Positions 18,546 through 27,391 of a stretch of 51,231 nt of DNA are shown here, piece after piece. Under the pieces are notes generated by a model. It was not told the DNA's origin. It searched no databases and worked only from the letters and a program-made list of their open reading frames with translations. The position numbers were made by a program, and so were the translations under genes. Every line of letters starts with the position of its first letter. Position 1 is the first letter of the stretch. Source of the DNA: an uncultured SAR86 cluster bacterium (lineage in GTDB: Bacteria > Pseudomonadota > Gammaproteobacteria > Magnimaribacterales > D2472); NCBI GenBank assembly GCA_902627055.1, contig CACOHS010000008.1:1-51231 (forward strand). Direction: 5' to 3'.

Positions 18546-19151
18546 ATGGTAGTAGTAAGACTTGCAAAAAGCGGAGCTAAGAAAAACCCTTATTATTTTA
18601 TAACGGTTGCCGACTCTAGAAAACCTAGAGACGGAGCATTTATAGAGCGCCTTGGTTTTTTTAATCCTTCTGCAAAAGGATCTGAAGAAAGAATGAGATT
18701 CAATATTGAACGTTTAGATCACTGGATTGCTCAAGGAGCTCAACTCTCCGATAAGGTCAAAGAATTAGCTAAAGACGCAAGACTTTCTTCAGATGAGTTG
18801 CAACAAAAACTAGAAAGAAAAAAAGATAAAAGAGATAAAAAGAAGGAAGCAATTAAGGCAAAGAAAGTTGCAGAGTTAGAAGCCAAGGCTAAAGAGTCTG
18901 AAGAAGCAGAATTAGAAGAAGCTCCAGCAGAAGAAGCTGCAACCGAGGAAGCCTCAGCAGAAGAAACTGTAACCGAGGAAGCTTCAGCAGAAGAAGCTAC
19001 AACCGAGGAAGCTCCAGCAGAAGAAGCTACAACCGAGGAAGCTCCAGCAGAAGAAACTGTAACCGAGGAAGCTCCAGCAGAAGAAGCTACAACCGAGGAA
19101 GCCCCAGCAGAAGAATCTGAAGAAGAGTCTTCAGATGATGAAAAAAAATAG
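18546..19151 (+). CDS. rpsP: Ribosomal protein bS16 with a long acidic repeat tail
   Basis: Residues 1-82 are a normal bS16 ([20 protein letters not shown], then [12 protein letters not shown]), a small-subunit assembly protein. Ordinary bS16 stops near residue 82-90; here the chain runs to 201. Residues 83-120 are Lys/Arg-rich and probably helical ([17 protein letters not shown]), then residues 128-187 are six tandem copies of the 10-residue unit [10 protein letters not shown], ending in [12 protein letters not shown]. The tail is open through the same frame, with no internal stop, and leads into rimM by a 17-base overlap. First gene of rpsP-rimM-trmD-rplS. Confidence 0.95.
   Translation: MVVVRLAKSGAKKNPYYFITVADSRKPRDGAFIERLGFFNPSAKGSEERMRFNIERLDHWIAQGAQLSDKVKELAKDARLSSDELQQKLERKKDKRDKKKEAIKAKKVAELEAKAKESEEAELEEAPAEEAATEEASAEETVTEEASAEEATTEEAPAEEATTEEAPAEETVTEEAPAEEATTEEAPAEESEEESSDDEKK
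18927..19106 (+). repeat. Six tandem 30-bp repeats in rpsP
   Basis: Copies at 18927, 18957, 18987, 19017, 19047 and 19077, each 30 bases and coding for a variant of [10 protein letters not shown] (also [10 protein letters not shown] and [10 protein letters not shown]). The copies are nearly identical in DNA, with changes at a few positions, which indicates recent expansion or homogenisation by slippage or recombination while the frame was kept. Confidence 0.95.
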
Positions 19152-19665
19152 CTCGGTAGATACATCACTATTTGTTCTAATTGCTAAAATAGGTAAGACA
19201 AAAGGCCTAAAAGGTGAATTTTTTTTAAGGTCATTTGCTGAAAAATCAGAAACCCTTAGATCATTTGATAAGTTCTTTTGTATGAAATCTAGCTCAATGG
19301 AAGAGATCAGCTTCGAGTATATTAAAGAAAGTAATAATAATATCATCGCCAAGTTTCAATCTATTGATGATATCGACGACATCAAATCTTTTGGTCAAAA
19401 AGATATATATATCCTTAAATCAGAACTTCCTTTGTTAGACAAAAATGAAGCTTATTGGTTTGAGCTTGAAAAAATGCAGGTTATTAATTTAGAGGGTCAA
19501 AATCTTGGCAATGTTAAATCAGTAAATAATTTTGGAGCTAATGATGTTCTTGAAGTTAATAAAAAAAATAAAACTCTATTAATCCCATTTATAAAAAATA
19601 GGGTCATCATATCAATTAATAAGACGGAAAATTCTATTCTTGTAGACTGGCAAGAAGACTATTAG
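19135..19665 (+). CDS. rimM: Ribosome maturation factor RimM
   Basis: 176-residue factor for maturation of the 30S head. The N-terminal RimM domain contains [20 protein letters not shown] (about residues 14-33) and the C-terminal PRC-barrel contains [20 protein letters not shown] and [10 protein letters not shown]. The start overlaps the end of rpsP: ATG 19135 and ATG 19138 are both in frame, followed by an eight-A run (19141-19148) that also ends rpsP. Followed four bases later by trmD. Confidence 0.93.
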   Translation: MMKKNSSVDTSLFVLIAKIGKTKGLKGEFFLRSFAEKSETLRSFDKFFCMKSSSMEEISFEYIKESNNNIIAKFQSIDDIDDIKSFGQKDIYILKSELPLLDKNEAYWFELEKMQVINLEGQNLGNVKSVNNFGANDVLEVNKKNKTLLIPFIKNRVIISINKTENSILVDWQEDY

Positions 19666-19669
19666 ATTT

Positions 19670-20401
19670 ATGAACATTAATGTAATTACTTTGTTTCCAG
19701 AAATTTTTGATTCCCTAAATTATGGTTTGCTTGGGAAAGCATTAGATAGAGAGGATATTAAAATTAACATATTCAATTTACGAGACCACCAATTGAACAA
19801 GCATGGCCAGATTGATGATAAGCCATATGGAGGAGGCGAGGGAATGGTTTTAATGGCAGAACCACTGGAAAATGCTATTAAAAATATACCTAGTGATAAC
19901 TTAGGGATAGTCATAAATTTATCACCACAAGGCAGAATTTTTAGTCAGAAAAAGGCAAAAGAATTATCAACGCTTAAAAACATAACAATTATATGTGGGA
20001 GGTATGAGGGAATAGATGAAAGATTGATTTCTCAATATGTTGATGATGAAATTTCTATTGGAGATTATGTGTTAAGTGGTGGTGAATTTGCTGCACTGAC
20101 CATTATCGATTCATTATCAAGATTTATTCCAGGTGTTATAGGTAATCAAAAATCAGTAGAACAAGATTCATTCAGTCATGGACTCTTGAAAGGACCAGTG
20201 TATACAAGACCTGAAACTTTTAATTCTGATGATATACCAGAAGTTCTAATATCTGGCGATCACAATAAAATAAAAGAGTGGAGAGATAATCAATCGCTTA
20301 TTAGAACTTTTGAAAGAAGGCCTGATCTTTTAAAGAATGCAAAATTAACAAAAAAACAAAAAAAACTCTTGGAAGAATTGTCATCTAAGGCTATCCTGTA
20401 G
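19670..20401 (+). CDS. trmD: tRNA (guanine-N1)-methyltransferase TrmD
   Basis: Methylates G37 of tRNAs using S-adenosylmethionine and so prevents +1 frameshifting. 243 residues with the SPOUT trefoil-knot motifs CGRYEGIDERLI and ISIGDYVLSGGEFA, plus DKPYGGGEGMVLMAEP near the N-terminus. Normal length and position in the operon between rimM and rplS. Confidence 0.97.
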   Translation: MNINVITLFPEIFDSLNYGLLGKALDREDIKINIFNLRDHQLNKHGQIDDKPYGGGEGMVLMAEPLENAIKNIPSDNLGIVINLSPQGRIFSQKKAKELSTLKNITIICGRYEGIDERLISQYVDDEISIGDYVLSGGEFAALTIIDSLSRFIPGVIGNQKSVEQDSFSHGLLKGPVYTRPETFNSDDIPEVLISGDHNKIKEWRDNQSLIRTFERRPDLLKNAKLTKKQKKLLEELSSKAIL

Positions 20402-20421
20402 CTCATTTTAGGCATTAAGTT

Positions 20422-21405
20422 ATGAGCGATACAAAAGAAACAAAGAAAAAAGGCTTTTTTTCTAAATTACTTGGCAGATCAGATGCTGTTGATGCTAACG
20501 CAGAACCAGAAAAACCTGAGGACTTAAAAGGATCTGCACCTATATCAGATAATGATTCTGAAACATCATCAGCAAAATCAAATACAGGACTAAAAAGCGC
20601 ATTATCTAAATCCGTGCTTGCCAAAATGAAAAAAGCAGATATCGTTGCTGCAGCAGCAGAATTAGGCATTGATCTAGATATAAAGCTTACTAAAGATAAA
20701 TTATTAGCTGCTTGGGATGCTCATTTTAATCAAGAGAGCATATCAGAGGAACCAATTGCAGAAGAAGCCCTAGAAGAGCCTATGGCGGAGGAAGTTACTG
20801 AAGAGCCAATTGCAGAAGAAGCCGTCGAAGAGCCTATGGTGGAGGAAGTTACTGAAGAGCCAATTGCAGAAGAAGCCGTTGAAGAGCCTGTGGCGGAGGA
20901 AGTTACTGAAGAGCCAATTGCAGAAGAAGCCGTCGAAGAGCCTGTGGTGGAGGAAGTTACTGAAGAGCCAATTGCAGAATCTTTGTCAGATTCTAATGAT
21001 CCATCTGAAGAAGAGTCTGATTCAGAAGCTGTTCCTGTTTCAGTGGACGAAAAATCTCCTGCAGAAATAATTAAAACCTTTGAGTCCAATCAATTAAGAG
21101 ACGACATACCATCATTTAGACCTGGAGACACTGTTGTAGTCTCTGTCAAAGTCAAAGAGGGTGAAAGAACCAGACTTCAAGCTTTTGAAGGAGTGGTAAT
21201 GAACATTAAGAATAGAGGTTTAAACTCAGCCTTTATTGTGAGAAAAATATCCAGTGGAATTGGAGTTGAAAGAACATTCCAATTACATAGCCCAATGATT
21301 GATTCTATAAAGGTTAAAAGAAAGGGCGATGTGAGGCAGGCTAAACTCTATTATTTACGCGAAAGATCTGGAAGATCTGCAAGAATAAAAGAAAGACTAG
21401 ACTAA
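20422..21405 (+). CDS. rplS: Ribosomal protein bL19 with a 213-residue N-terminal extension
   Basis: The last 114 residues (214-327, bases 21061-21402) are a complete bL19 ([50 protein letters not shown]). Ordinary bL19 is about 115 residues; here 213 residues precede it. These are: residues 1-20, basic then hydrophobic ([15 protein letters not shown]), like the N-terminus of the SRP receptor FtsY; an acidic/Ser-rich linker; a helix-loop-helix segment at 64-101 ([18 protein letters not shown], then [14 protein letters not shown]) of the Rho_N/SAP type; and Glu-rich repeats at 109-187. No ATG lies near residue 214, so the extension belongs to the gene unless it is removed after translation. 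Confidence 0.94.
   Translation: MSDTKETKKKGFFSKLLGRSDAVDANAEPEKPEDLKGSAPISDNDSETSSAKSNTGLKSALSKSVLAKMKKADIVAAAAELGIDLDIKLTKDKLLAAWDAHFNQESISEEPIAEEALEEPMAEEVTEEPIAEEAVEEPMVEEVTEEPIAEEAVEEPVAEEVTEEPIAEEAVEEPVVEEVTEEPIAESLSDSNDPSEEESDSEAVPVSVDEKSPAEIIKTFESNQLRDDIPSFRPGDTVVVSVKVKEGERTRLQAFEGVVMNIKNRGLNSAFIVRKISSGIGVERTFQLHSPMIDSIKVKRKGDVRQAKLYYLRERSGRSARIKERLD
20788..20982 (+). repeat. Tandem 54-bp repeats in rplS
   Basis: Three full copies at 20788, 20842 and 20896 and a partial copy at 20950. Each codes for the 18-residue unit [18 protein letters not shown] or a close variant, preceded by a diverged partial unit from 20746. The copies differ at few bases. The unit differs in length and sequence from the rpsP repeat, so the two tracts arose separately. 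Confidence 0.93.
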
Positions 21406-21409
21406 TCCT

Positions 21410-22312
21410 ATGTCATCTGATTTAGAAAAGGATCAGCTCATAGATTCTTTTTTATCTAATCTTCGCCTTGAAAAAGGCTTATCCGCAAATACAATTAAAG
21501 CTTACTCAGCTGACTGTCACTCTTTTAGCAATTGGCTTTTGGTCAAAAGAGCCTCAGTTATACAAAAAACAGATGAAAGAGATATTAAGCTTTATCTTAA
21601 AAGTCTTCATGGCCTAAATTTATCGCACACAACTATAAATAGAAAGCTCTCATCGCTTAAGCATTTTTTTATTTTTCTAAACAAAAAAAGATATGTTCAA
21701 CATAATCCAGTGATAAATTTCTCTGGATTAAAAAATATGAAACCTTTACCAAAGTCTTTATCAATAACAGATGTAAATATGCTGTTAAATGCTCCAGACA
21801 GCTCAAATTTTATAGGATTACGAGACAAAGCCATGCTCGAGCTTATGTATGCTACAGGCGTCAGAATTAGTGAGTTAATAAATTTGCAATATACGAATAT
21901 CGACTTAACTAGATCTTTAATTAAGGTAATGGGAAAGGGTGGTAAAGAAAGAATGATTCCCTTTGGAGACAATGCATTATCTTGGCTTGCTGAATACATA
22001 GAATATAGAAGAACAAATAATCTATCTCTTAAATCAAGAGATTTTTTTGTAAGCCAACAAGGTAAGAAAATTACTCGACAAGCATTTTGGCACAGAGTAA
22101 AACAATATCTTGCAATATCAGGGCTTTCTGCAGATGTTTCTCCTCATACTCTGAGACATGCATTTGCAACACACTTGCTAAATAATGGAGCAGATCTCAG
22201 ATCAGTTCAAATGCTTTTAGGTCATAGTGATCTCTCTACCACTCAGATATATACTCATATTGCGAAACAAAGATTGAGTGATATGGTTAAAGAGCACCAT
22301 CCTAGAGGTTAA
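21410..22312 (+). CDS. xerD: Tyrosine recombinase XerD
   Basis: 300-residue site-specific recombinase resolving chromosome dimers at dif. N-terminal SAM-like domain (1-105), then catalytic domain with R152 (ATGVRISEL), K176 (MGKGGKERMIP), H246/R249 (SPHTLRHAFATHLL), H272 (LLGHSDLSTTQIYTH) and the nucleophile Y281. The ending KEHHPRG matches XerD rather than XerC. dsbC follows directly, as in E. coli, which supports XerD. Confidence 0.93.
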   Translation: MSSDLEKDQLIDSFLSNLRLEKGLSANTIKAYSADCHSFSNWLLVKRASVIQKTDERDIKLYLKSLHGLNLSHTTINRKLSSLKHFFIFLNKKRYVQHNPVINFSGLKNMKPLPKSLSITDVNMLLNAPDSSNFIGLRDKAMLELMYATGVRISELINLQYTNIDLTRSLIKVMGKGGKERMIPFGDNALSWLAEYIEYRRTNNLSLKSRDFFVSQQGKKITRQAFWHRVKQYLAISGLSADVSPHTLRHAFATHLLNNGADLRSVQMLLGHSDLSTTQIYTHIAKQRLSDMVKEHHPRG

Positions 22313-22317
22313 ATTTT

Positions 22318-23028
22318 ATGAAATTATTATTTTTTATTTTTCTACTTATTTATTCTTTTGAGTTGCAATCCGATGAATCACAAATTATCTCTAGCCTCAA
22401 AAAAGTTCTCCCCGAGGGTATGTCAGTGCAAAGCATAAAGAAATCTCAAATTGAAAATTTATACATCGTTGATATTGGCGATTTGCAGCCTCTATATGTC
22501 TCTAAAGATGGAGAATTCTTTTTTTACGGAGAGTTATATGCGATCAATGGTAACCAACTAGAAAACACTACAAAAGAAGAGATTAATTTAAAACGAAAAA
22601 AGATTCTTGATGATGAATTAGGCGGAGATGATTTTATAAGTTTTAAGTCTGACAATGAAAAATTTCAAGTTGTCATATTTACTGACGTAGATTGTGGTTA
22701 TTGTAGGAAGTTTCATAATGAGATGGAAGACTTTAATAACCTCGGAATTACTGTAAATTATGTCGCTTTTCCAAGATCTGGATTGGATTCTAATTCATAT
22801 AACAAAATTGTTACTGCTTGGTGTTCATCATATCCAAAAGAAACGATGACTCAAATGAAACTAGGTCAAGAAGTAGCAATATCTTTATGCAAAAACCATC
22901 CAGTCAAAAAGCATTATTTGCTTGGTCAAAAGATTGGCATTACAGGTACTCCAGCTATAATTAAGCCAAGCGGAGAACTGCTTCCTGGATATCTATCTCC
23001 TGAGGAGCTTTTAAGTAGATTAAATTAA
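22318..23028 (+). CDS. dsbC: Thiol:disulfide interchange protein DsbC
   Basis: Periplasmic disulfide isomerase. 236 residues: a signal peptide (about 1-17), the N-terminal dimerisation domain, then a thioredoxin fold with the active site C126-G-Y-C129 (DVDCGYCRKFHNEM) and the cis-proline loop GITGTPAII. Sits between xerD and hom, with five bases before and two bases after it. The xerD-dsbC-hom-thrC order is the one found in many gammaproteobacteria. Confidence 0.93.
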   Translation: MKLLFFIFLLIYSFELQSDESQIISSLKKVLPEGMSVQSIKKSQIENLYIVDIGDLQPLYVSKDGEFFFYGELYAINGNQLENTTKEEINLKRKKILDDELGGDDFISFKSDNEKFQVVIFTDVDCGYCRKFHNEMEDFNNLGITVNYVAFPRSGLDSNSYNKIVTAWCSSYPKETMTQMKLGQEVAISLCKNHPVKKHYLLGQKIGITGTPAIIKPSGELLPGYLSPEELLSRLN

Positions 23029-23030
23029 CT

Positions 23031-24284
23031 ATGGCTAAACTAAAAATAGGCATCTGTGGCTGGGGTAATGTTGCAACAGGTTTATATGAGCAACTAATAA
23101 ATGGCAACGAATTTTATTCTGATTGGGAAATATCATGTATTGGAGCACGACGTGATAATTCCCGTTGCAATCCTGGATCAACAAAAATCATTAGGGATAT
23201 TTTTGATGTAGTAAAAGAAGATATAGATGTTCTTGTTGAATTAATTGGAGGAGTTGAAACCGCAAGAGATTTAATCACTGAAGCTCTTAATTCGGGTAAG
23301 CATGTTGTTACTGCCAATAAAGCTGTTATTTTTGAGCATGGCGAGGAGCTTATTAACCTAGCAATTAAAAATAATGTGAGATTATTGTTTGAGTCCGCGG
23401 TCTGTGCTGGTACTCCGACAATAAAAATATTATCAAATGATTTGAGTGCCAACAAAATATCAAAAGTTGCAGGTATGCTTAACGGCACAACAAACTTCAT
23501 TCTTTCTAAAATGGAAGAAGGAGCTTCTTATGCAGATGTCTTAAAAGAAGCTCAAGATAATGGTTATGCTGAACCTGATCCCAGCCTAGATGTAAATGGA
23601 ACTGATGCAGCTCATAAAATTGGAATTCTTTCAGCCTTGGCCTTTAACAGCGGTCTTCCTGCTCCAGATTTCTATATTGAGGGCATAGAAGATATTCAAC
23701 CTCATGATTTTATATATGCTGAAGATTTTGACTTTACTATTAAGCACCTAGCAGTAGCTAAGCTTTCAGCAGGTGGTATTGAGCTGCGGAGTCATCCCGT
23801 AATGCTTAACAAAAATTCAAGCTTAGCCGGATTGAAGGGCGTAAGAAATGGTATTCAATTTGATACTGATCTTTTAGGAGCATTTCATGTTGCTGGCTCT
23901 GGTGCTGGAAGAGAATCAACTGCATCTGGTTTAATTTCTGATTTACATGCACTGTCAAAGTCTCCTGAAATTTTACCTATAAATTATCCTGATTTTTCAA
24001 ATAAGCCAAATATTTTAAATTTTAATGATCTTATTTTTAAATTTTATGTTTATTTAGAGGTCAAAGACGAAGCTGGAGTGCTTGCTCTAATTAGCAAAAT
24101 CTTTGCAGATCACAGTATAAGCTTTGATAAAGTTATTCAAAAAGATCAGCTAGAAAATAGCAATGTACCAGTTGTTATATTTACTGATCCAATAATTGAA
24201 AGTGAGATGCAGATCGCTCTAGAGGATTTAACGAATCATCCTGAAATTTTCAATTTCAAAATCATTAGAATTGAGGATCTATAA
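23031..24284 (+). CDS. hom: Homoserine dehydrogenase
   Basis: NAD(P)H-dependent reduction of aspartate semialdehyde to homoserine, toward threonine and methionine. 417 residues: Rossmann start KIGICGWGNVATGL, catalytic region with VTANKAVI and MLNGTTNFILSKM, and a C-terminal ACT domain (about 340-415, EVKDEAGVLALISKIFADH) that usually gives feedback inhibition by threonine. Monofunctional, not fused to an aspartokinase. The stop overlaps the thrC start (TAATG). Confidence 0.96.
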   Translation: MAKLKIGICGWGNVATGLYEQLINGNEFYSDWEISCIGARRDNSRCNPGSTKIIRDIFDVVKEDIDVLVELIGGVETARDLITEALNSGKHVVTANKAVIFEHGEELINLAIKNNVRLLFESAVCAGTPTIKILSNDLSANKISKVAGMLNGTTNFILSKMEEGASYADVLKEAQDNGYAEPDPSLDVNGTDAAHKIGILSALAFNSGLPAPDFYIEGIEDIQPHDFIYAEDFDFTIKHLAVAKLSAGGIELRSHPVMLNKNSSLAGLKGVRNGIQFDTDLLGAFHVAGSGAGRESTASGLISDLHALSKSPEILPINYPDFSNKPNILNFNDLIFKFYVYLEVKDEAGVLALISKIFADHSISFDKVIQKDQLENSNVPVVIFTDPIIESEMQIALEDLTNHPEIFNFKIIRIEDL

Positions 24285-25660
24285 TGCTTTTTCATTCAAC
24301 AAGAGGAAAAGATAAAGATAAAGATTTTTCTTCTATATTAATGCAAGGATTGGCTGATGATGGCGGTCTTTTTATGCCTGACTACTGGCCACAAGTCGAT
24401 TTAGATGAAATTCAATCTCAGCAGTCCTTCGTTGGAGTGGCAAAATGTATAGTCCCATTGTTCACATCCTCATCATTTTCTCATCAGGAAACATTAAATA
24501 TTGTTGAGTCTACATGGCATGATTTTGAGCATAAAGATCTTGTTGGCATTAAAAAAATACATAATGTTTCCGTCTTAGAACTTTTTCATGGCCCCACAGC
24601 AGCCTTTAAAGATTTTGGCCTTCAGTTGGCAGCTGCCTTTTTTAATAAGGTATTAGAATCTGAAAATAAAACTGCAATTGTTTTAGGAGCAACATCAGGT
24701 GATACAGGATCAGCAGCAATTGATGCATGCAAAAACTATGATCGTATCAAGAGTTTCATAATGCTTCCAAATGGAAATATGTCTGAGGTTCAGCAAAGAC
24801 AAATGAGCACTATTAAATCCTCAAATATCTTTGCCTTAAAAATAAATGGTACATTTGATGATTGTCAAGACTTAGTCAAACAAGCTTTTCAAAAAAGAGA
24901 TTTTTTGAGTACCAATCAATACTTATTAGCAGTTAATTCAATTAATTGGACTAGAATCATAGGTCAAATTTGTTATTACTTTTATGCCTATAATCAATTG
25001 TATAAAAAAGGAAATTTGAATTTCTCAATTCCAACAGGAAACTTTGGTAATGTATTTGCTTGTTACTCAGCACACAAAATGGGTTTACCAGTCGATAAAA
25101 TTTCTGTAGCCGTAAATAACAATGATATTTTGCACCGCTTCTTTAATGAAAATGATTATTCACAGCGATCAGTTTGCGAAACCATCTCTCCAAGTATGGA
25201 TATAAGCGTAGCTAGTAATTTTGAAAGACTTGTATATGATCTTTTCTTAGACAGAGATGCTTCTCAATGTGCAGAAATGTTTGAAAATTTTCCAATCAAA
25301 CCTATAGAGTTGGATATACCTACATGGAATAAGAAAAAAAATCTTTTTTCATCGTGCATGGTAAACGACCTTGATACAGAGAATATGATTAAAAGAACCT
25401 ATCAATCAGACAGCTATCTCTTAGACCCCCATACAGCTGTTGCGGCTTTTGAAGCTTTTAGCAAGAGTGATAAAAACAATCATTATGTCTTATTATCTAC
25501 AGCGCATCCTGCAAAATTCCCAAAAGTTTATGAAAAATTAAATATAAAAATAAATTCAACACCCACTTCTTTAAAAGACTTGTTTAAAAAAGATGAATAT
25601 CTTCATACTCTCGATGCTGATTACAACAAAATTACTAATTTTATTAAACTTAACAACTGA
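24284..25660 (+). CDS. thrC: Threonine synthase
   Basis: PLP enzyme converting O-phosphohomoserine to threonine. 458 residues. The PLP lysine is K109 in HGPTAAFKDFGLQL; the phosphate-binding loop is GATSGDTGSAAIDA; IPTGNFGNVFA is a further family motif. Translationally coupled to hom. No thrB is in the window, so homoserine kinase must be elsewhere. Confidence 0.96.
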   Translation: MLFHSTRGKDKDKDFSSILMQGLADDGGLFMPDYWPQVDLDEIQSQQSFVGVAKCIVPLFTSSSFSHQETLNIVESTWHDFEHKDLVGIKKIHNVSVLELFHGPTAAFKDFGLQLAAAFFNKVLESENKTAIVLGATSGDTGSAAIDACKNYDRIKSFIMLPNGNMSEVQQRQMSTIKSSNIFALKINGTFDDCQDLVKQAFQKRDFLSTNQYLLAVNSINWTRIIGQICYYFYAYNQLYKKGNLNFSIPTGNFGNVFACYSAHKMGLPVDKISVAVNNNDILHRFFNENDYSQRSVCETISPSMDISVASNFERLVYDLFLDRDASQCAEMFENFPIKPIELDIPTWNKKKNLFSSCMVNDLDTENMIKRTYQSDSYLLDPHTAVAAFEAFSKSDKNNHYVLLSTAHPAKFPKVYEKLNIKINSTPTSLKDLFKKDEYLHTLDADYNKITNFIKLNN

Positions 25661-25671
25661 ATTTTATATTT

Positions 25672-26253
25672 ATGAACATACCTAAAATAATTAAAACATC
25701 TACTGCAAATTTAGAGCAAGTTAAAGGAGTTCTTACTTTAGGCTTTTCATCGGACGCTTTATTGAGATGGGTCTTCCCTGATGCATCTTCTTATCTTAAA
25801 TGCTTTGATATTTGGATGGAGCAGTTTTCAAAAATATCTTTTGAACATAACATTGTTTTTTCAGAAGAAAATTTTCATGGATCATCTCTTTGGCATCCTC
25901 CCGGAGTTCAGTTTGATAATTCAGCCCTTGGGCCTACTTTTGAATATATTCCTGCTGAAAGAATAGAAGTTGTTATTAAATTCTTTGAGGAATTTGAAAA
26001 ATATCATCCAGATGACGCGTGGTATTTACCATTCATTGCTGTCGATCCTTCTCAACAGAGACAAGGTATAGGATCCTTTTTGTTGAAAGAAGCACTCCAA
26101 ATGATAGATCAAAAAGGAGATAGAGCATATTTAGAGGCATCCAATGAAATGAATAAAGCTTTGTATGAAAGACATGGTTTTGTAGAAATTGGAAGAGTGC
26201 AATTTGGAGACTCACCGCCTGCATTTCCTATGATTCGAGAATCTAGTATCTAA
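25672..26253 (+). CDS. GNAT-family N-acetyltransferase
   Basis: 193 residues. The acetyl-CoA-binding motif A is clear: FIAVDPSQQRQGIGSFLLKE (about 121-140, with the QRQGIG pyrophosphate loop), followed by YLEASNEMNKALYERHGF, typical of the C-terminal half of the fold. N-terminal part resembles uncharacterised GNAT proteins with an SLWHPPG loop. Substrate unknown. Starts 11 bases after thrC. Confidence 0.85.
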   Translation: MNIPKIIKTSTANLEQVKGVLTLGFSSDALLRWVFPDASSYLKCFDIWMEQFSKISFEHNIVFSEENFHGSSLWHPPGVQFDNSALGPTFEYIPAERIEVVIKFFEEFEKYHPDDAWYLPFIAVDPSQQRQGIGSFLLKEALQMIDQKGDRAYLEASNEMNKALYERHGFVEIGRVQFGDSPPAFPMIRESSI

Positions 26254-26295
26254 TTTTTCTTTCACAGACTTGGTAAAGCGATTAAAATGTAATTC

Positions 26296-27391
26296 ATGGA
26301 AACAGGCGAACTAAAATCTATCCTTAGTAATCTTAGAGATCGCATGATTGATCTCCGGGGGCATCTTTGACGTTGCCCATAAAGAAAATTTATTAATTGA
26401 TATAAATAATAAATTATCTGATGAGTCAACTTGGTCTAATTTAGACTTATCACAGTCTTTAAATAAAGAAAAAGCAGATCTAGAAAAATTTTTAAATTCT
26501 TTTCTTTCAGTGGATGAGACAATAAATGATAATCTTGATTTATTAGAAATAGCGATTGAAGAATCTGATGAAACCTCTATCAATGAAATAAATGTAGAAA
26601 CTCAATCTTTAGTTTTGCATGTGGAAGACCTAGAGTTTAATAGAATGTTCTCAAATAAAATGGATCCTAATTCAGCATTCATTGATATTCAATCTGGCTC
26701 TGGTGGAACAGAGGCTCAAGATTGGGCTGATATGTTGCTAAGAATGTATACAAGATGGGCAGAAAAGCATGAATTTACAGTTTCCGTGATTGATCATTCT
26801 CCGGGAGAAGTTGCTGGCATAAAATCAGCTTCATTATTAATAAAAGGAAGCTACGCTTATGGGTGGCTTAGAACGGAAACAGGAGTTCATAGATTGGTTA
26901 GAAAATCTCCCTTTGATTCTGGCAGCAGAAGACATACATCATTTGCATCTGTTTTCATTTCTCCTGAAATAGATGAATCAATTGAGGTGGAACTCAATTC
27001 TGCGGATGTAAGAATTGATACATATAGAGCATCCGGAGCGGGAGGTCAGCACGTTAATAAAACAGACTCAGCAGTTCGATTAACTCACGTTCCAACTGGT
27101 ACGGTGGTTCAGTGTCAAAATGATAGGTCTCAACATAAAAATAAAGATAATGCGTTTAAACAGCTTAAATCTAAGCTCTATGAACTAGAATTACAAAAAC
27201 AGAAAGATGAACAACAATTATTAGAAGATAGTAAATCTGATATTGGATGGGGAAGTCAAATTAGATCATATGTTTTAGATCAATCTCGCATCAAAGACTT
27301 AAGAACAAACGTTGAAAGTGGTAATATCTCATCAATTCTAGACGGCGACATAGATATTTTTATCAAAGCCAGTCTAACCCAAGGAGTATAA
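26296..27391 (+). CDS. prfB: Peptide chain release factor 2 (programmed +1 frameshift)
   Basis: The gene is read as 26296-26367 joined to 26369-27391, giving about 364 residues, the normal RF2 length. The first 24 codons (METGELKSILSNLRDRM, then IDLRGHL) end at an in-frame TGA (26368-26370); a +1 slip at CTT continues as DVAHKENL. RF2 marks are the anticodon-mimic SPF in VRKSPFDSGSRRH and the catalytic GGQ in SGAGGQHVNKTDSA. The lysS ATG follows the stop directly, as in E. coli prfB-lysS. Confidence 0.97.
26357..26371 (+). promoter_or_regulatory. prfB: prfB programmed frameshift site
   Basis: GGGGG (26357-26361) acts as an internal Shine-Dalgarno, followed by three bases and CTT TGA C (26365-26371). 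Spacing and slippery codon match the E. coli site, where low RF2 lets the ribosome slip +1 past the TGA, so RF2 controls its own level. Confidence 0.97.

Noticed and set aside
18740-19168. Long minus-strand open frame opposite the rpsP tail, coding a Ser/Ala/Val repeat
   Set aside because: It is produced by the periodic codons of the acidic repeats and has no independent signals; the plus-strand gene is certain.
20730-21089. Open frames on both strands (minus 20730-21089, plus 20810-21070) over the rplS repeats
   Set aside because: Repeat-driven shadows of the bL19 extension; no family match or ribosome binding site.
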